Shown: piece after piece, positions 1 through 5,899 of the stretch
How positions within the stretch are numbered: the stretch's first letter is position 1
How the letters are laid out: each line of letters starts with the position of its first letter
Source of the DNA: Thermococci archaeon
Lineage (GTDB): Archaea; Hadarchaeota; B88-G9
DNA: 6,834 nt
NCBI GenBank assembly: GCA_003660555.1
Contig: QMUK01000064.1
Span: 1 to 6,834 of the forward strand
Direction: 5' to 3'
Notes under the pieces: model-generated
What the model was told of the DNA's origin: nothing
The model's input: the letters and a program-made list of their open reading frames with translations, nothing else
The model's database searches: none
Program-made: the position numbers and the translations under genes

Positions 1-83
1 AGATTTATCGGTATATACGAAATTCGCATATCCTTCCATTTTGGCGTTGTATCAAAGTTAAGTTTTTTGTATCCCAAATCCAT
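1..83 (-). CDS. 5' end of an unidentified protein gene, cut by the left edge
   Basis: Only the first 27 codons are inside the window. The frame opens with ATG at 83-81 and reads MDLGYKKLNFDTTPKWKDMR and a few further residues, with no stop before the edge. An AGGAG Shine-Dalgarno (minus strand, positions 99-95) lies 11 nt before the ATG, and a TATA-like AT-rich element lies about 60 nt upstream. The start directly follows the stop of the 64-codon ORF (1-nt gap), so it may be the third member of an operon that begins with the restriction-helicase remnant. I do not recognise the family from so little sequence. The position next to a Res-type helicase makes a restriction or defence role possible, but that is inference only. 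Confidence 0.5.
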   Translation of the reverse strand, partial: MDLGYKKLNFDTTPKWKDMRISYIPIN

Positions 84-84
84 T

Positions 85-279
85 TTAAAGGTGTCTCCTT
101 TCCTGTGTTTTAAGCCTCCCTTTCCTTCTATTGTAAATTATTATACTCTTTTTACAAAATATTTTCAAATTTATTTTGGAAGGCTGGGGATATTTAGATC
201 TGGGCGAAATTTCTTCTAACATTTTGAGGATATGTGAAGTTTGCGAAGAGTTCTGTACACCGCTGAAAGTTTCAATCAT
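85..279 (-). CDS. small ORF of unknown function, coupled to the restriction-helicase remnant
   Basis: This frame of 64 codons starts at ATG 279-277, just after the stop codon of the upstream nuclease fragment. A good Shine-Dalgarno, GGAGTGA, sits inside the end of that upstream gene with 7-nt spacing, so this start looks genuine and translationally coupled. The N-terminal half (MIETFSGVQNSSQTSHILKM and about 15 further residues) looks protein-like. The second half is rich in Lys, Arg and Ile, runs through an AT-rich stretch with a possible TATA box, and overlaps the ribosome-binding site of the next gene. The gene may therefore be truncated or frameshifted, with only the front being original. 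No family is recognised. I see no transmembrane segment, signal peptide or cysteine motif. Confidence 0.35.
   Translation of the reverse strand: MIETFSGVQNSSQTSHILKMLEEISPRSKYPQPSKINLKIFCKKSIIIYNRRKGRLKTQERRHL
94..101 (-). promoter_or_regulatory. Shine-Dalgarno of the left-edge gene
   Basis: On the minus strand the sequence AAAGGAGA precedes the ATG at 83-81, with 11 nt between AGGAG and the start codon. This is slightly long but acceptable, and it supports that ATG as a real start. The site lies inside the last codons of the 64-codon ORF at 85-279, which suggests that the end of that ORF is not under protein-level constraint. Confidence 0.4.
138..145 (-). promoter_or_regulatory. possible TATA box for the left-edge gene
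   Basis: The minus strand reads TATAATAA, preceded by a purine-rich AAAAAGAG stretch that could act as a BRE. A start about 25 nt downstream would leave roughly a 30-nt leader containing the Shine-Dalgarno of the gene that starts at 83. The region is AT-rich in general, so a chance match is quite possible. If the element is real, the left-edge gene can be transcribed independently of the helicase remnant. Confidence 0.25.
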
Positions 280-281
280 TT

Positions 282-881
282 TTAAATCACTCCTGCTTTT
301 TCAAAAATTTTCTTAATATATGTCTCATCCTCCTGAAAGAGTATATTATGCTTCTCAAACTCTTCTTTTGTGTGCCTACCTTCTCCAAATGTATTTCTAA
401 TATCATCATAAGAGGACACGGATATGATAAAGGCATCCAGCGTTAAACTAACAGGTTCTCCCTTTCTCTCTAATTCTTCATTAACTTTGTTTTCTATTTC
501 CTTTATACCTGAAACACATAATTGAATTTTATCGTCATTGAAATTTCCAAGATTTCTGATGCCTTTTGGATCTATGAAAATCATGTTTTGTGTATTTCCG
601 TTTTTAACCCATATAATAAAATCTGGATAAAATCCAGAGCCGATAAAAAATCCTATTCCTTTTCTTGAAAGATTTCTAAGCAAGAATATATCTATGCCTC
701 CCAGTAAGTTTTTATTCCTATCTAGAAACTTCCTCAAATCGTTTACGAATTTTGCCTCGCCTTTGTTCAATTTTACAGGGATTGATTTAATTTCTTCTTT
801 GTTTTTCTTCCAGATCACTAGGGGAGTATATAGATGATTGTCAAGATGTACTATGAAAGAATCCCATTTCTTCCATTTTTT
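282..881 (-). pseudogene. C-terminal remnant of a Res-type (type III restriction / DEAD-family) helicase, PD-(D/E)XK nuclease domain
   Basis: The open frame holds the C-terminal end of a large Res subunit of a restriction enzyme, the part that cuts DNA. Counting from a GTG at 818, it has a helical Glu (KGEAKFV, E21), GFYPDFIIW (P65, D66) and FIDPKG (D83, K85), which together make a PD-(D/E)XK core; Res proteins carry this domain after the helicase lobes. The frame continues upstream of the GTG without a stop to 881, reading DSFIVHLDNHLYTPLV, which also fits the family, so the GTG is probably not the original start. A TGA at 884-882 ends the frame. Family members are usually several hundred to about a thousand residues, and no Walker A, DEAD/DEAH or other helicase motif is present here. 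It is therefore a truncated gene. The surviving domain could still be made as a roughly 180-residue protein. Its AT-richness contrasts with the right half of the window and suggests horizontal origin. Confidence 0.65.
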
Positions 882-1136
882 TCAGGTAGATTTATGTTTC
901 CATCTCTTGGCTGTATGGTTATTGACCTTCAAAAACGTAGAGAAGTTCATCGCCTTTGTGCTTATGCCAGTATACTCTCGTGGAATGAAGCCATTCTAAT
1001 GACGTGATCGTTTGCTTTTAACCAACTCAATTGGAGACCAAGTTTGTCTATTTTACTCTTATTTCATTTAAACTTTAGAGACTAAAACGTCACTCTCATT
1101 GCAACTTGATTTCGAGTGTATCTCGTTTTTGAAGGG
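882..1136. other. gene-less stretch with short ambiguous open frames
   Basis: There is no intact gene here. Two short open frames look somewhat protein-like. On the minus strand, 922-1017 is open for 32 codons between two TAA stops and includes EWLHSTRVYWHKHKGDELL. On the plus strand, an ATG at 853 opens 48 codons ending at a TAA (997-999), reading FHLLAVWLLTFKNVEKF and finishing YSRGMKPF. They overlap, so at most one is likely to be a real remnant. I recognise neither. Also on the minus strand, IYLKKMEEMG directly precedes the nuclease remnant in another frame and could be a frameshifted part of it. No terminal repeats were seen. Confidence 0.3.
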
Positions 1137-1538
1137 TTATTTATGGTTAGGACTACTCGGTATCAGGAACACTGCCAACATCGCTAAGGCTACTCCTAAC
1201 ACTTTCTCCTCATCTAGCTCTTCTCCTAGGACGAAAAAGCCAAAGCGACCGTGATTACTGGATACAAGAGTGTAAAGGTATTACTAACGAGGCTTCTTCC
1301 CTCTCGAGGACCTTCACGAGAGAGATGCTGGCTCTCCCAAGCAAATCAGCTAATTAGCACTAACAATACGTCTTATTTACCTCGAAACACCTCCCGATAG
1401 AGAGACCAAAGAAACTAGGTAAAAGAGGATAAGGCAGAGTAGAAGTATATATTTGTATCCAAGATCCTTCTTGATGAGCCAACTTGAGTAGAAATCACCA
1501 GCCCATGCCACCAAAGTGACTAGGGAATATGGTACCAA
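1137..1538 (-). pseudogene. decayed EamA/DMT-family membrane transporter
   Basis: Two pieces of one transporter are visible on the minus strand. The N-terminal piece (1538-1377, TTG start) is a clean frame of 53 codons. It begins VPYSLVTLVAWAGDFYSSW and is followed by the hydrophobic run YILLLCLILFYLVSL, as in the first two membrane helices of EamA proteins. The C-terminal piece ends at TAA 1139-1137 and holds FFVLGEELDEEKVLGVALAM then AVFLIPSS. This matches the family's C-terminal signature, a LGE(E/x)L...G..LI pattern in the last helix pair. Just upstream, EEASLVIPLHSCI and PVITVALAF continue the same domain but in the other two frames. Intact members have ten helices and about 280-300 residues. 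Here most of the middle is deleted and the remainder is frameshifted, so the gene is dead. The substrate cannot be told. Confidence 0.6.
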
Positions 1539-1565
1539 ATATTCTAGGCTTTAGGTTCCCTTAAC

Positions 1566-1571
1566 TTTTTA
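1566..1571 (+). promoter_or_regulatory. possible TATA box for the radical-SAM gene
   Basis: The T-rich element TTTTTA is centred about 25 nt before the GTG start at 1593. That is the spacing expected for a leaderless archaeal transcript, and no strong Shine-Dalgarno precedes the GTG. The match is weak and rests on spacing as much as on sequence. Confidence 0.3.
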
Positions 1572-1592
1572 CGGTTTCGTTCAGTCAATGAA

Positions 1593-2468
1593 GTGGGGGT
1601 TCAAACGATATTCGGTCCAATTCTTTCTAGGAGGTTGGGGAGGAGTCTAGGAGTAAACAACGTTTTCAGGAAATACTGCTCCTACTCATGCATTTACTGC
1701 CAAGCCGGGAGAACCACTAACCTGACAATAGAGAGGAGGAAGTTTCACGAGCCAGAGAGTGTCCTAAGAGAGTTAGAGAGTGCATTAAAGTCCATTGATT
1801 GGGGAATAGACTACGTCACCTTCGTTCCAAATGGCGAGCCTACTTTAGATTCCAATCTCGGAGAGGAGATATCCCTAATAAAGGATTTAGGAGTAAAAGT
1901 AGCAATAATAACAAATTCTTCCCTCCTATTCAGAGAAGATGTAAGGCGTGATCTATGGGAATCCGACCTAGTTTCCTTGAAAGTAGATTCCGTTAGGGAG
2001 GAGAGTTGGAGGAAAATTAACAGGCCACACAGAGCTCTCTCACTCAATAAGGTAATGGAAGGAATGAGAGAGTTCTCCTCTGAGTATTCAGGGAGGCTTC
2101 TAACCGAAACAATGGTGATAGGGAACTTCAAATACAAAGAAAAGGAGATAGAGGAGATATCTCACTTTATAGGAGAGCTAGATCCGGAAGTTGCCTACCT
2201 GTCTCTCCCAGTGAGGCCTCCGTCTGAGAAACGGGTAACTCTCCCAACGAGTGAAACACTGAATAAATTCAAGGAGGCGTTTTCTTCTCTGAATTACAAA
2301 GTACTGTCTGAAGACGTAGAACAAGAGGTTAGAGTGGAGGATCTTCCGGAAATAGTTAAGGTACACCCGATAAAGGTGAATTCGAGTATTAAGGACCATC
2401 CAGGGCTCAAAGTAGTAGAGTACTCCGGGAAAAAATACTACGTCCCTGTTGAGAAAGAGAAAAACTAA
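1593..2468 (+). CDS. radical-SAM 4Fe-4S protein (COG0731-like)
   Basis: This 291-residue cytosolic enzyme should bind a [4Fe-4S] cluster and cleave S-adenosylmethionine to start radical chemistry. The cluster motif is CSYSCIYC, with cysteines at 29, 33 and 36 (C-x3-C-x2-C). The SAM-binding glycine strand appears as VPNGEPTL (about 78-85), with further barrel strands around AIITNSS (104-110) and LVSLKVDS (126-133). The N-terminus IFGPILSRRLGRSLGV, directly before the cluster, is typical of archaeal Fe-S oxidoreductases in the group that also contains the wyosine enzyme Taw1/TYW1. This protein lacks any flavodoxin domain, and its C-terminal 80 residues do not let me assign a substrate. The start is GTG; a nearby ATG at 1588 is out of frame. 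It stands alone between two pseudogenes and its stop overlaps the stop of the convergent remnant. Base and codon use look like the nadE cluster. Confidence 0.85.
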   Translation: MGVQTIFGPILSRRLGRSLGVNNVFRKYCSYSCIYCQAGRTTNLTIERRKFHEPESVLRELESALKSIDWGIDYVTFVPNGEPTLDSNLGEEISLIKDLGVKVAIITNSSLLFREDVRRDLWESDLVSLKVDSVREESWRKINRPHRALSLNKVMEGMREFSSEYSGRLLTETMVIGNFKYKEKEIEEISHFIGELDPEVAYLSLPVRPPSEKRVTLPTSETLNKFKEAFSSLNYKVLSEDVEQEVRVEDLPEIVKVHPIKVNSSIKDHPGLKVVEYSGKKYYVPVEKEKN

Positions 2469-2900
2469 TTAGTTCTAGTTTCTTGGCTCAGTGACACCAA
2501 ATACAATAACAGGACTGCTGAGGCTACAGAACTAAGAAGACTACTACAGTTAGTAAGTAGAGGTCTGGAGTTACAGCTAATGGATTTGGATTGATCAGGT
2601 AGGCTACACTAGCTAAAGAACGTCTCATACCCTCTGGGAACAACGACGTGTTTGCTACTAGGTGATGATGCAAAGTGGGTGCTTAATGCCAAGGTCGCTG
2701 ACCTCTTCTTCCCGTGAGAGAGTACATAGAATGCTACTATGACGTCAAGACGAAACCGTTATTCCGGACTGAAATGTAGTGCAGGTGACTTGAAGGTGAC
2801 TGTATGAACCCAATGTTCCCGACTGTGTTGTAAACCAGATTTGAGTCTGGCTTCAGTTGAACTTCTCTCAGCTCTTCTCTGGCTCCTCAGGCAGGAACGA
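2465..2900 (-). pseudogene. decayed gene, probably for a multi-spanning membrane protein
   Basis: Several adjoining open stretches on the minus strand read like successive parts of one protein split by frameshifts and stops. In order they are: about 2880-2740, with REELREVQLKPDSNLVYN and VGNIGFIQSP; 2743-2612 (44 codons), starting VIVAFYVLSHGKKRSATLAL; 2607-2527 (27 codons), VAYLINPNPLAVTPDLYLL then TVVVFLVL; and 2524-2468, with AVLLLYLVSLSQETRTN before a TAG at 2467-2465. The hydrophobic runs and the basic loop GKKR suggest a transporter, perhaps of the major facilitator or ABC-2 permease kind, but no diagnostic motif decides it. The stop overlaps the end of the radical-SAM gene, which fits a former convergent gene. 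The upstream boundary is approximate. Confidence 0.4.
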
Positions 2901-3280
2901 TGAGAAAAGCTCTCGCCTGTTTCTTCTTCCTACTGAGATGCTTCTTTCTCACTATCCTTACTACTGGGGATGGTATTCTCACTAGTTATTTGTACTACCT
3001 TCTGTCTGTCTCTTCTACTACCTTCACTGGCTTGGACTTACTTAATTTAGAGACTCCACAAATTCCTTTGCACATACATGAGCTTTAGATACTTTCCCTA
3101 GTACTCAACTGATACTCCTGCCGGAGCCTACACGTAGCTGTTAGCACCCGTTGTCAATATGGCTGACCTAGCACCATTACTACTGGAGTACTCGCAAAGC
3201 TGGGTCGAGGAGAGAAGTTAGAGTAAAGAAAGTGAAGTGTTGGGACCTTGGCCGGTCCTATGGAAAATGAAATGGTTCTA
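2901..3280. other. long gap before xerA with no supported gene
   Basis: I see no intact gene or RNA gene in this stretch. On the minus strand a 31-codon open run (VRIPSPVVRIVRKKHLSRKK and onward, about 2970-2890) could be the front part of the decayed membrane-protein gene. Shorter fragments further upstream, such as GKYLKLMYVQRNLWSL, are broken by stops. The TTTAAA next to xerA is palindromic and could also have served as the TATA box of that lost divergent gene. Confidence 0.35.
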
Positions 3281-3282
3281 TC

Positions 3283-3294
3283 GGAAAGTTTAAA
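3283..3294 (+). promoter_or_regulatory. BRE/TATA-like promoter of the xerA-nadE cluster
   Basis: The element GGAAAGTTTAAA combines a purine-rich BRE-like part with a TTTAAA TATA box (3289-3294). The box is centred about 28 nt before the xerA ATG at 3320, so transcription would start at or within a few bases of the ATG, giving a leaderless or nearly leaderless message as is common for first genes in Sulfolobales operons. It is the best promoter candidate in the window and would serve the three-gene cluster downstream. Confidence 0.5.
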
Positions 3295-3319
3295 CGTGAC
3301 CTAGGGTCGAAAAGGAAAC

Positions 3320-4135
3320 ATGGATCTCCTCGAAAGTTGGTTTATGGAGCTCAAAGCCAGAGGGCTTTCGGAGAAAACCGTTGAGAGATATAAGAGAGCA
3401 TTGAGTCTCTTCACTCGATACTTCGGGAGAGATCCAAGAGGGGTCGATCCAAAGAAAGCCAGAGAATTTAGAAGATTTCTGATGTCTAGGGGGTACTCTC
3501 CTAGAACCATAAACACAGTTATATCTGCTCTATCCAATTTCTTCGACTTCCTCATGGAAGAGGGTTTCGTGGATGGAAATCCCTTCAAGCAGAAAGGCCT
3601 GAGGGTAAAGATTCCAAGAAGTCTTCCGAGACCTCTCTCGAACTCGGAGATAAGTAAGATAATGTCATGTATAAAGAGGATGAAGACGAAAGTTGCCTTC
3701 GAATTGATGCTTTACTCTGGGCTAAGGGTCTCAGAAGTAGTCAAACTCAGGAAGAGGGACTTCGAGTTCTCGAATGGATTGGTCAGAATATACGTCAGAG
3801 GCAAAGGGAGGAAAGACAGGGTTACTTTCCTCTGGAACAGTAAAGCAATAGAAAACTTGAAGAAAGTTCTCGAAGAAGTAGGAGATGAAGACAGAGTATT
3901 CAACTTTAAAGAAGGTAATCTAAAGGAAATAGCTAGGAGAGTTTCCAGTAAATGTGGAGTTAAGTTCAGTTGCCACACGCTAAGACATACGTTTGCTACA
4001 AATCTAGTGGAAATGGGGATGCCCTTGGAATACGTCCAAAAGCTCTTAGGACATAGCAATCCGTCTACTACGCAAGTGTATGCTGAGATAAGACTGAAGA
4101 AAATAGAGGAATTCATACTCAGCCTTAGTAAGTAA
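3320..4135 (+). CDS. xerA: tyrosine recombinase XerA
   Basis: This 271-residue site-specific recombinase of the Xer family, as in archaeal XerA, resolves chromosome dimers at a dif site by cutting and rejoining DNA through a tyrosine. An N-terminal SAM-like core-binding domain (about 1-85, starting around LESWFMELKARGLSEKTVER) is followed by the catalytic domain. All active-site residues are visible: R136 in SGLRVSEV, K162 in RGKGRKDR, H219 and R222 in CHTLRHTFA, H245 in LLGHSNPSTTQ, and Y254 in QVYAEI. Length is normal for the family. The ATG start gives the usual N-terminus and sits directly downstream of a TATA-like box. It leads a co-directional cluster with nadE and a nucleotidyltransferase gene. 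An integrase of an element is the alternative, but no att repeats or element genes flank it, and the short Xer-like architecture favours the housekeeping role. Confidence 0.88.
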   Translation: MDLLESWFMELKARGLSEKTVERYKRALSLFTRYFGRDPRGVDPKKAREFRRFLMSRGYSPRTINTVISALSNFFDFLMEEGFVDGNPFKQKGLRVKIPRSLPRPLSNSEISKIMSCIKRMKTKVAFELMLYSGLRVSEVVKLRKRDFEFSNGLVRIYVRGKGRKDRVTFLWNSKAIENLKKVLEEVGDEDRVFNFKEGNLKEIARRVSSKCGVKFSCHTLRHTFATNLVEMGMPLEYVQKLLGHSNPSTTQVYAEIRLKKIEEFILSLSK

Positions 4136-4152
4136 TAAAAGGGAAGAAAGAA

Positions 4153-5898
4153 GTGGTGTTTCCCTTGCACGAGAAGATTAGAGTCTCATTGGCTCAGATG
4201 AATCCAACTGTAGGGGCTTTGGAGGAGAACTTCTCTTCCATAGTTAAGTACGTGAAGATGGCAGAAAAAATGAAGAGTGACGTTCTAGTATTCCCTGAAC
4301 TGTGTCTGACTGGCTACCCTCCCGAAGACTTACTTTTCAGAGAAGACTTTCTTTCAGAGACTGTTTCTTTGCTGAATAAGATCTCTAGAGAAGTAGGAGA
4401 AATGTTGGTCATCCTTGGAACAGTTTTCCCTGGGGAAGATGGATTGTTCAACTCCGCTGCAATAATTCACTCTGGGGAAATAAAGGGCTTCTATCACAAA
4501 CAATTCCTGCCGAATTACTCGGTCTTCGATGAGGAAAGGTACTTTCAAAGAGGGGAAAAGAGTCTAGTAATTGACGTGGGTCTCTCCAAGATTGGAATAA
4601 CTATATGTGAGGACATATGGCAGCCATTCGGACCAGCCTTGACAGAGAGTCTCCTAGGAGGTGCCGAAGTAATAGTGTCCCTGAACTCCTCTCCTTACCA
4701 CGTAGGGAAACAATTGACTAGGGAGAAGATGTTGTCTACTAGAGCCCTAGAGACTGTCTCCTATGTCGTTTACTGCAATTCAGTCGGAGGCCAAGACGAG
4801 TTGGTCTTCGACGGATATTCTTCTGTATTCTGTTTTAAGGGGGAGGTGGTCTCGAGAGCCAAGGGATTTGAGGAGGATTTCTTAACAGTTGACCTAGATT
4901 TGAGCTCGCTCAGGAGATTTAGGAAAAGAGAGAGTAGGAGAAAGGAGCTTAAAGAATGCCTCTCTAGTCTGAATCTGGAAGTAGACCTCTTGAGAATAGA
5001 CTTACCTAGTAAAAAGAGGGATTCGGTGAATAACAGAGTTGAGAGGATATTGTCTGGTGCCGAAGAGATATATTCCGCTCTAGTACTTGGAGTAAAGGAC
5101 TACGTGAGGAAGAATGGATTCGAAAAAGCAGTAATAGGTGTTTCTGGGGGTATAGATTCTGCGTTAACGTCAGTAATAGCTGTAGATGCTCTGGGAAGAG
5201 AGAACGTGAAATTGGTCTTCATGCCATCCGAGTTCACATCTAAAGAGAGCAGGGAGGACGTAAGAGAGCTCTCTAGGAGATTAGGGATACCTCTCATAGA
5301 AATAGACATAGGAGAGATATTCCAATCATATTTAAGGTCTCTGAAAGATATATTCAGAGGTAAAGAGTGGGACAGAACCGAAGAGAATATACAAGCTAGG
5401 ATAAGAGGTAATTTGCTTATGGCTCTCTCGAATAAGTTCAACTGGCTGGTGCTGAACGCTGGAAATAAGAGTGAGTTTGCCACGGGCTACGCTACCCTAT
5501 ATGGGGACATGGCCGGAGGGTTCTCCGTACTGAAAGACGTGCCGAAAACTATGGTATACGAATTGGCCAAATACAGGAATTCGATTTCTGAAGTAATTCC
5601 AAAGAGGATATTGGAAAAGCCTCCATCCGCTGAATTAAGACGAAACCAGAGAGATGAAGACGAATTAGGTCCATACGAGAAAATAGATGATATAATAAGA
5701 CTTTACGTGGAGGAAGATGCATCTCCAGACGAGATAGTTGAGAGGGGGCTCCCAAGGGAACTAGTATCTAAGATAACGGAATTGATAGACAGGAGTGAGT
5801 ACAAGAGGAGGCAAGGTCCTCCTGGAATAAGGATATCTCCTAGAGCATTTGGCAAAGACAGGAGATATCCCATAACCAATTCCTTTAGGAGGCGCTAG
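4153..5898 (+). CDS. nadE: glutamine-dependent NAD+ synthetase
   Basis: This two-domain cytosolic enzyme makes NAD+ from deamido-NAD+ (nicotinic acid adenine dinucleotide), ATP and glutamine, the last step of NAD synthesis. The N-terminal nitrilase-type glutaminase domain (about 8-270) shows its Glu-Lys-Cys triad: E49 in FPELCLTGY, K116 in YHKQFLPNY, C152 in ITICEDIW. The C-terminal synthetase domain (about 295-581) has the ATP PP-loop SGGIDSA (331-337), then ENIQARIRG, NKSE (438-441), TLYGDMAGGF, KPPSAELR and the terminal KRRQGPPGIR. At 581 residues it is full length for the two-domain form. The start is GTG at 4153; GTG 4156 and TTG 4165 are also possible, and the last would give a more usual N-terminus. 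It begins 17 nt after xerA and ends 1 nt before the next gene, so it is probably co-transcribed with both. Many archaea carry only the ammonia-dependent single-domain form. Confidence 0.95.
   Translation: MVFPLHEKIRVSLAQMNPTVGALEENFSSIVKYVKMAEKMKSDVLVFPELCLTGYPPEDLLFREDFLSETVSLLNKISREVGEMLVILGTVFPGEDGLFNSAAIIHSGEIKGFYHKQFLPNYSVFDEERYFQRGEKSLVIDVGLSKIGITICEDIWQPFGPALTESLLGGAEVIVSLNSSPYHVGKQLTREKMLSTRALETVSYVVYCNSVGGQDELVFDGYSSVFCFKGEVVSRAKGFEEDFLTVDLDLSSLRRFRKRESRRKELKECLSSLNLEVDLLRIDLPSKKRDSVNNRVERILSGAEEIYSALVLGVKDYVRKNGFEKAVIGVSGGIDSALTSVIAVDALGRENVKLVFMPSEFTSKESREDVRELSRRLGIPLIEIDIGEIFQSYLRSLKDIFRGKEWDRTEENIQARIRGNLLMALSNKFNWLVLNAGNKSEFATGYATLYGDMAGGFSVLKDVPKTMVYELAKYRNSISEVIPKRILEKPPSAELRRNQRDEDELGPYEKIDDIIRLYVEEDASPDEIVERGLPRELVSKITELIDRSEYKRRQGPPGIRISPRAFGKDRRYPITNSFRRR
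5887..5892 (+). promoter_or_regulatory. Shine-Dalgarno that fixes the TTG start of the nucleotidyltransferase gene
   Basis: A perfect AGGAGG lies in the last codons of nadE, 7 nt before TTG 5900-5902. It decides the start of the downstream gene, which has no ATG or GTG at the right place, and it implies translational coupling to nadE. Confidence 0.7.
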
Positions 5899-5899
5899 G

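Noticed and set aside
1021-1136. CACTC ... GAGTG inverted repeat around 1091-1120, considered as a terminal repeat or hairpin terminator.
   Set aside because: It has only five paired bases with a long loop and no partner at another site, well within chance.
2900-3088. A 62-codon plus-strand ORF beginning MRKALACFFFLLRCFFL, superficially like a signal peptide or small membrane protein.
   Set aside because: It lies opposite the decayed minus-strand gene, is dominated by Ser/Thr/Leu/Phe from CT-rich DNA, has no Shine-Dalgarno or convincing promoter, and its membrane-like start is followed by no recognisable domain.
3320-4135. xerA as the integrase of a mobile element.
   Set aside because: No attachment-site repeats, tRNA gene or element genes are next to it. 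Its length and its lead position in a metabolic cluster fit a chromosomal XerA.
3712-4170. Long minus-strand open frame opposite xerA, and similar frames opposite nadE, the radical-SAM gene and the nucleotidyltransferase.
   Set aside because: Each is the antisense shadow of a gene with complete catalytic motifs. The translations are rich in Ser, Leu and Phe and show no family motif.
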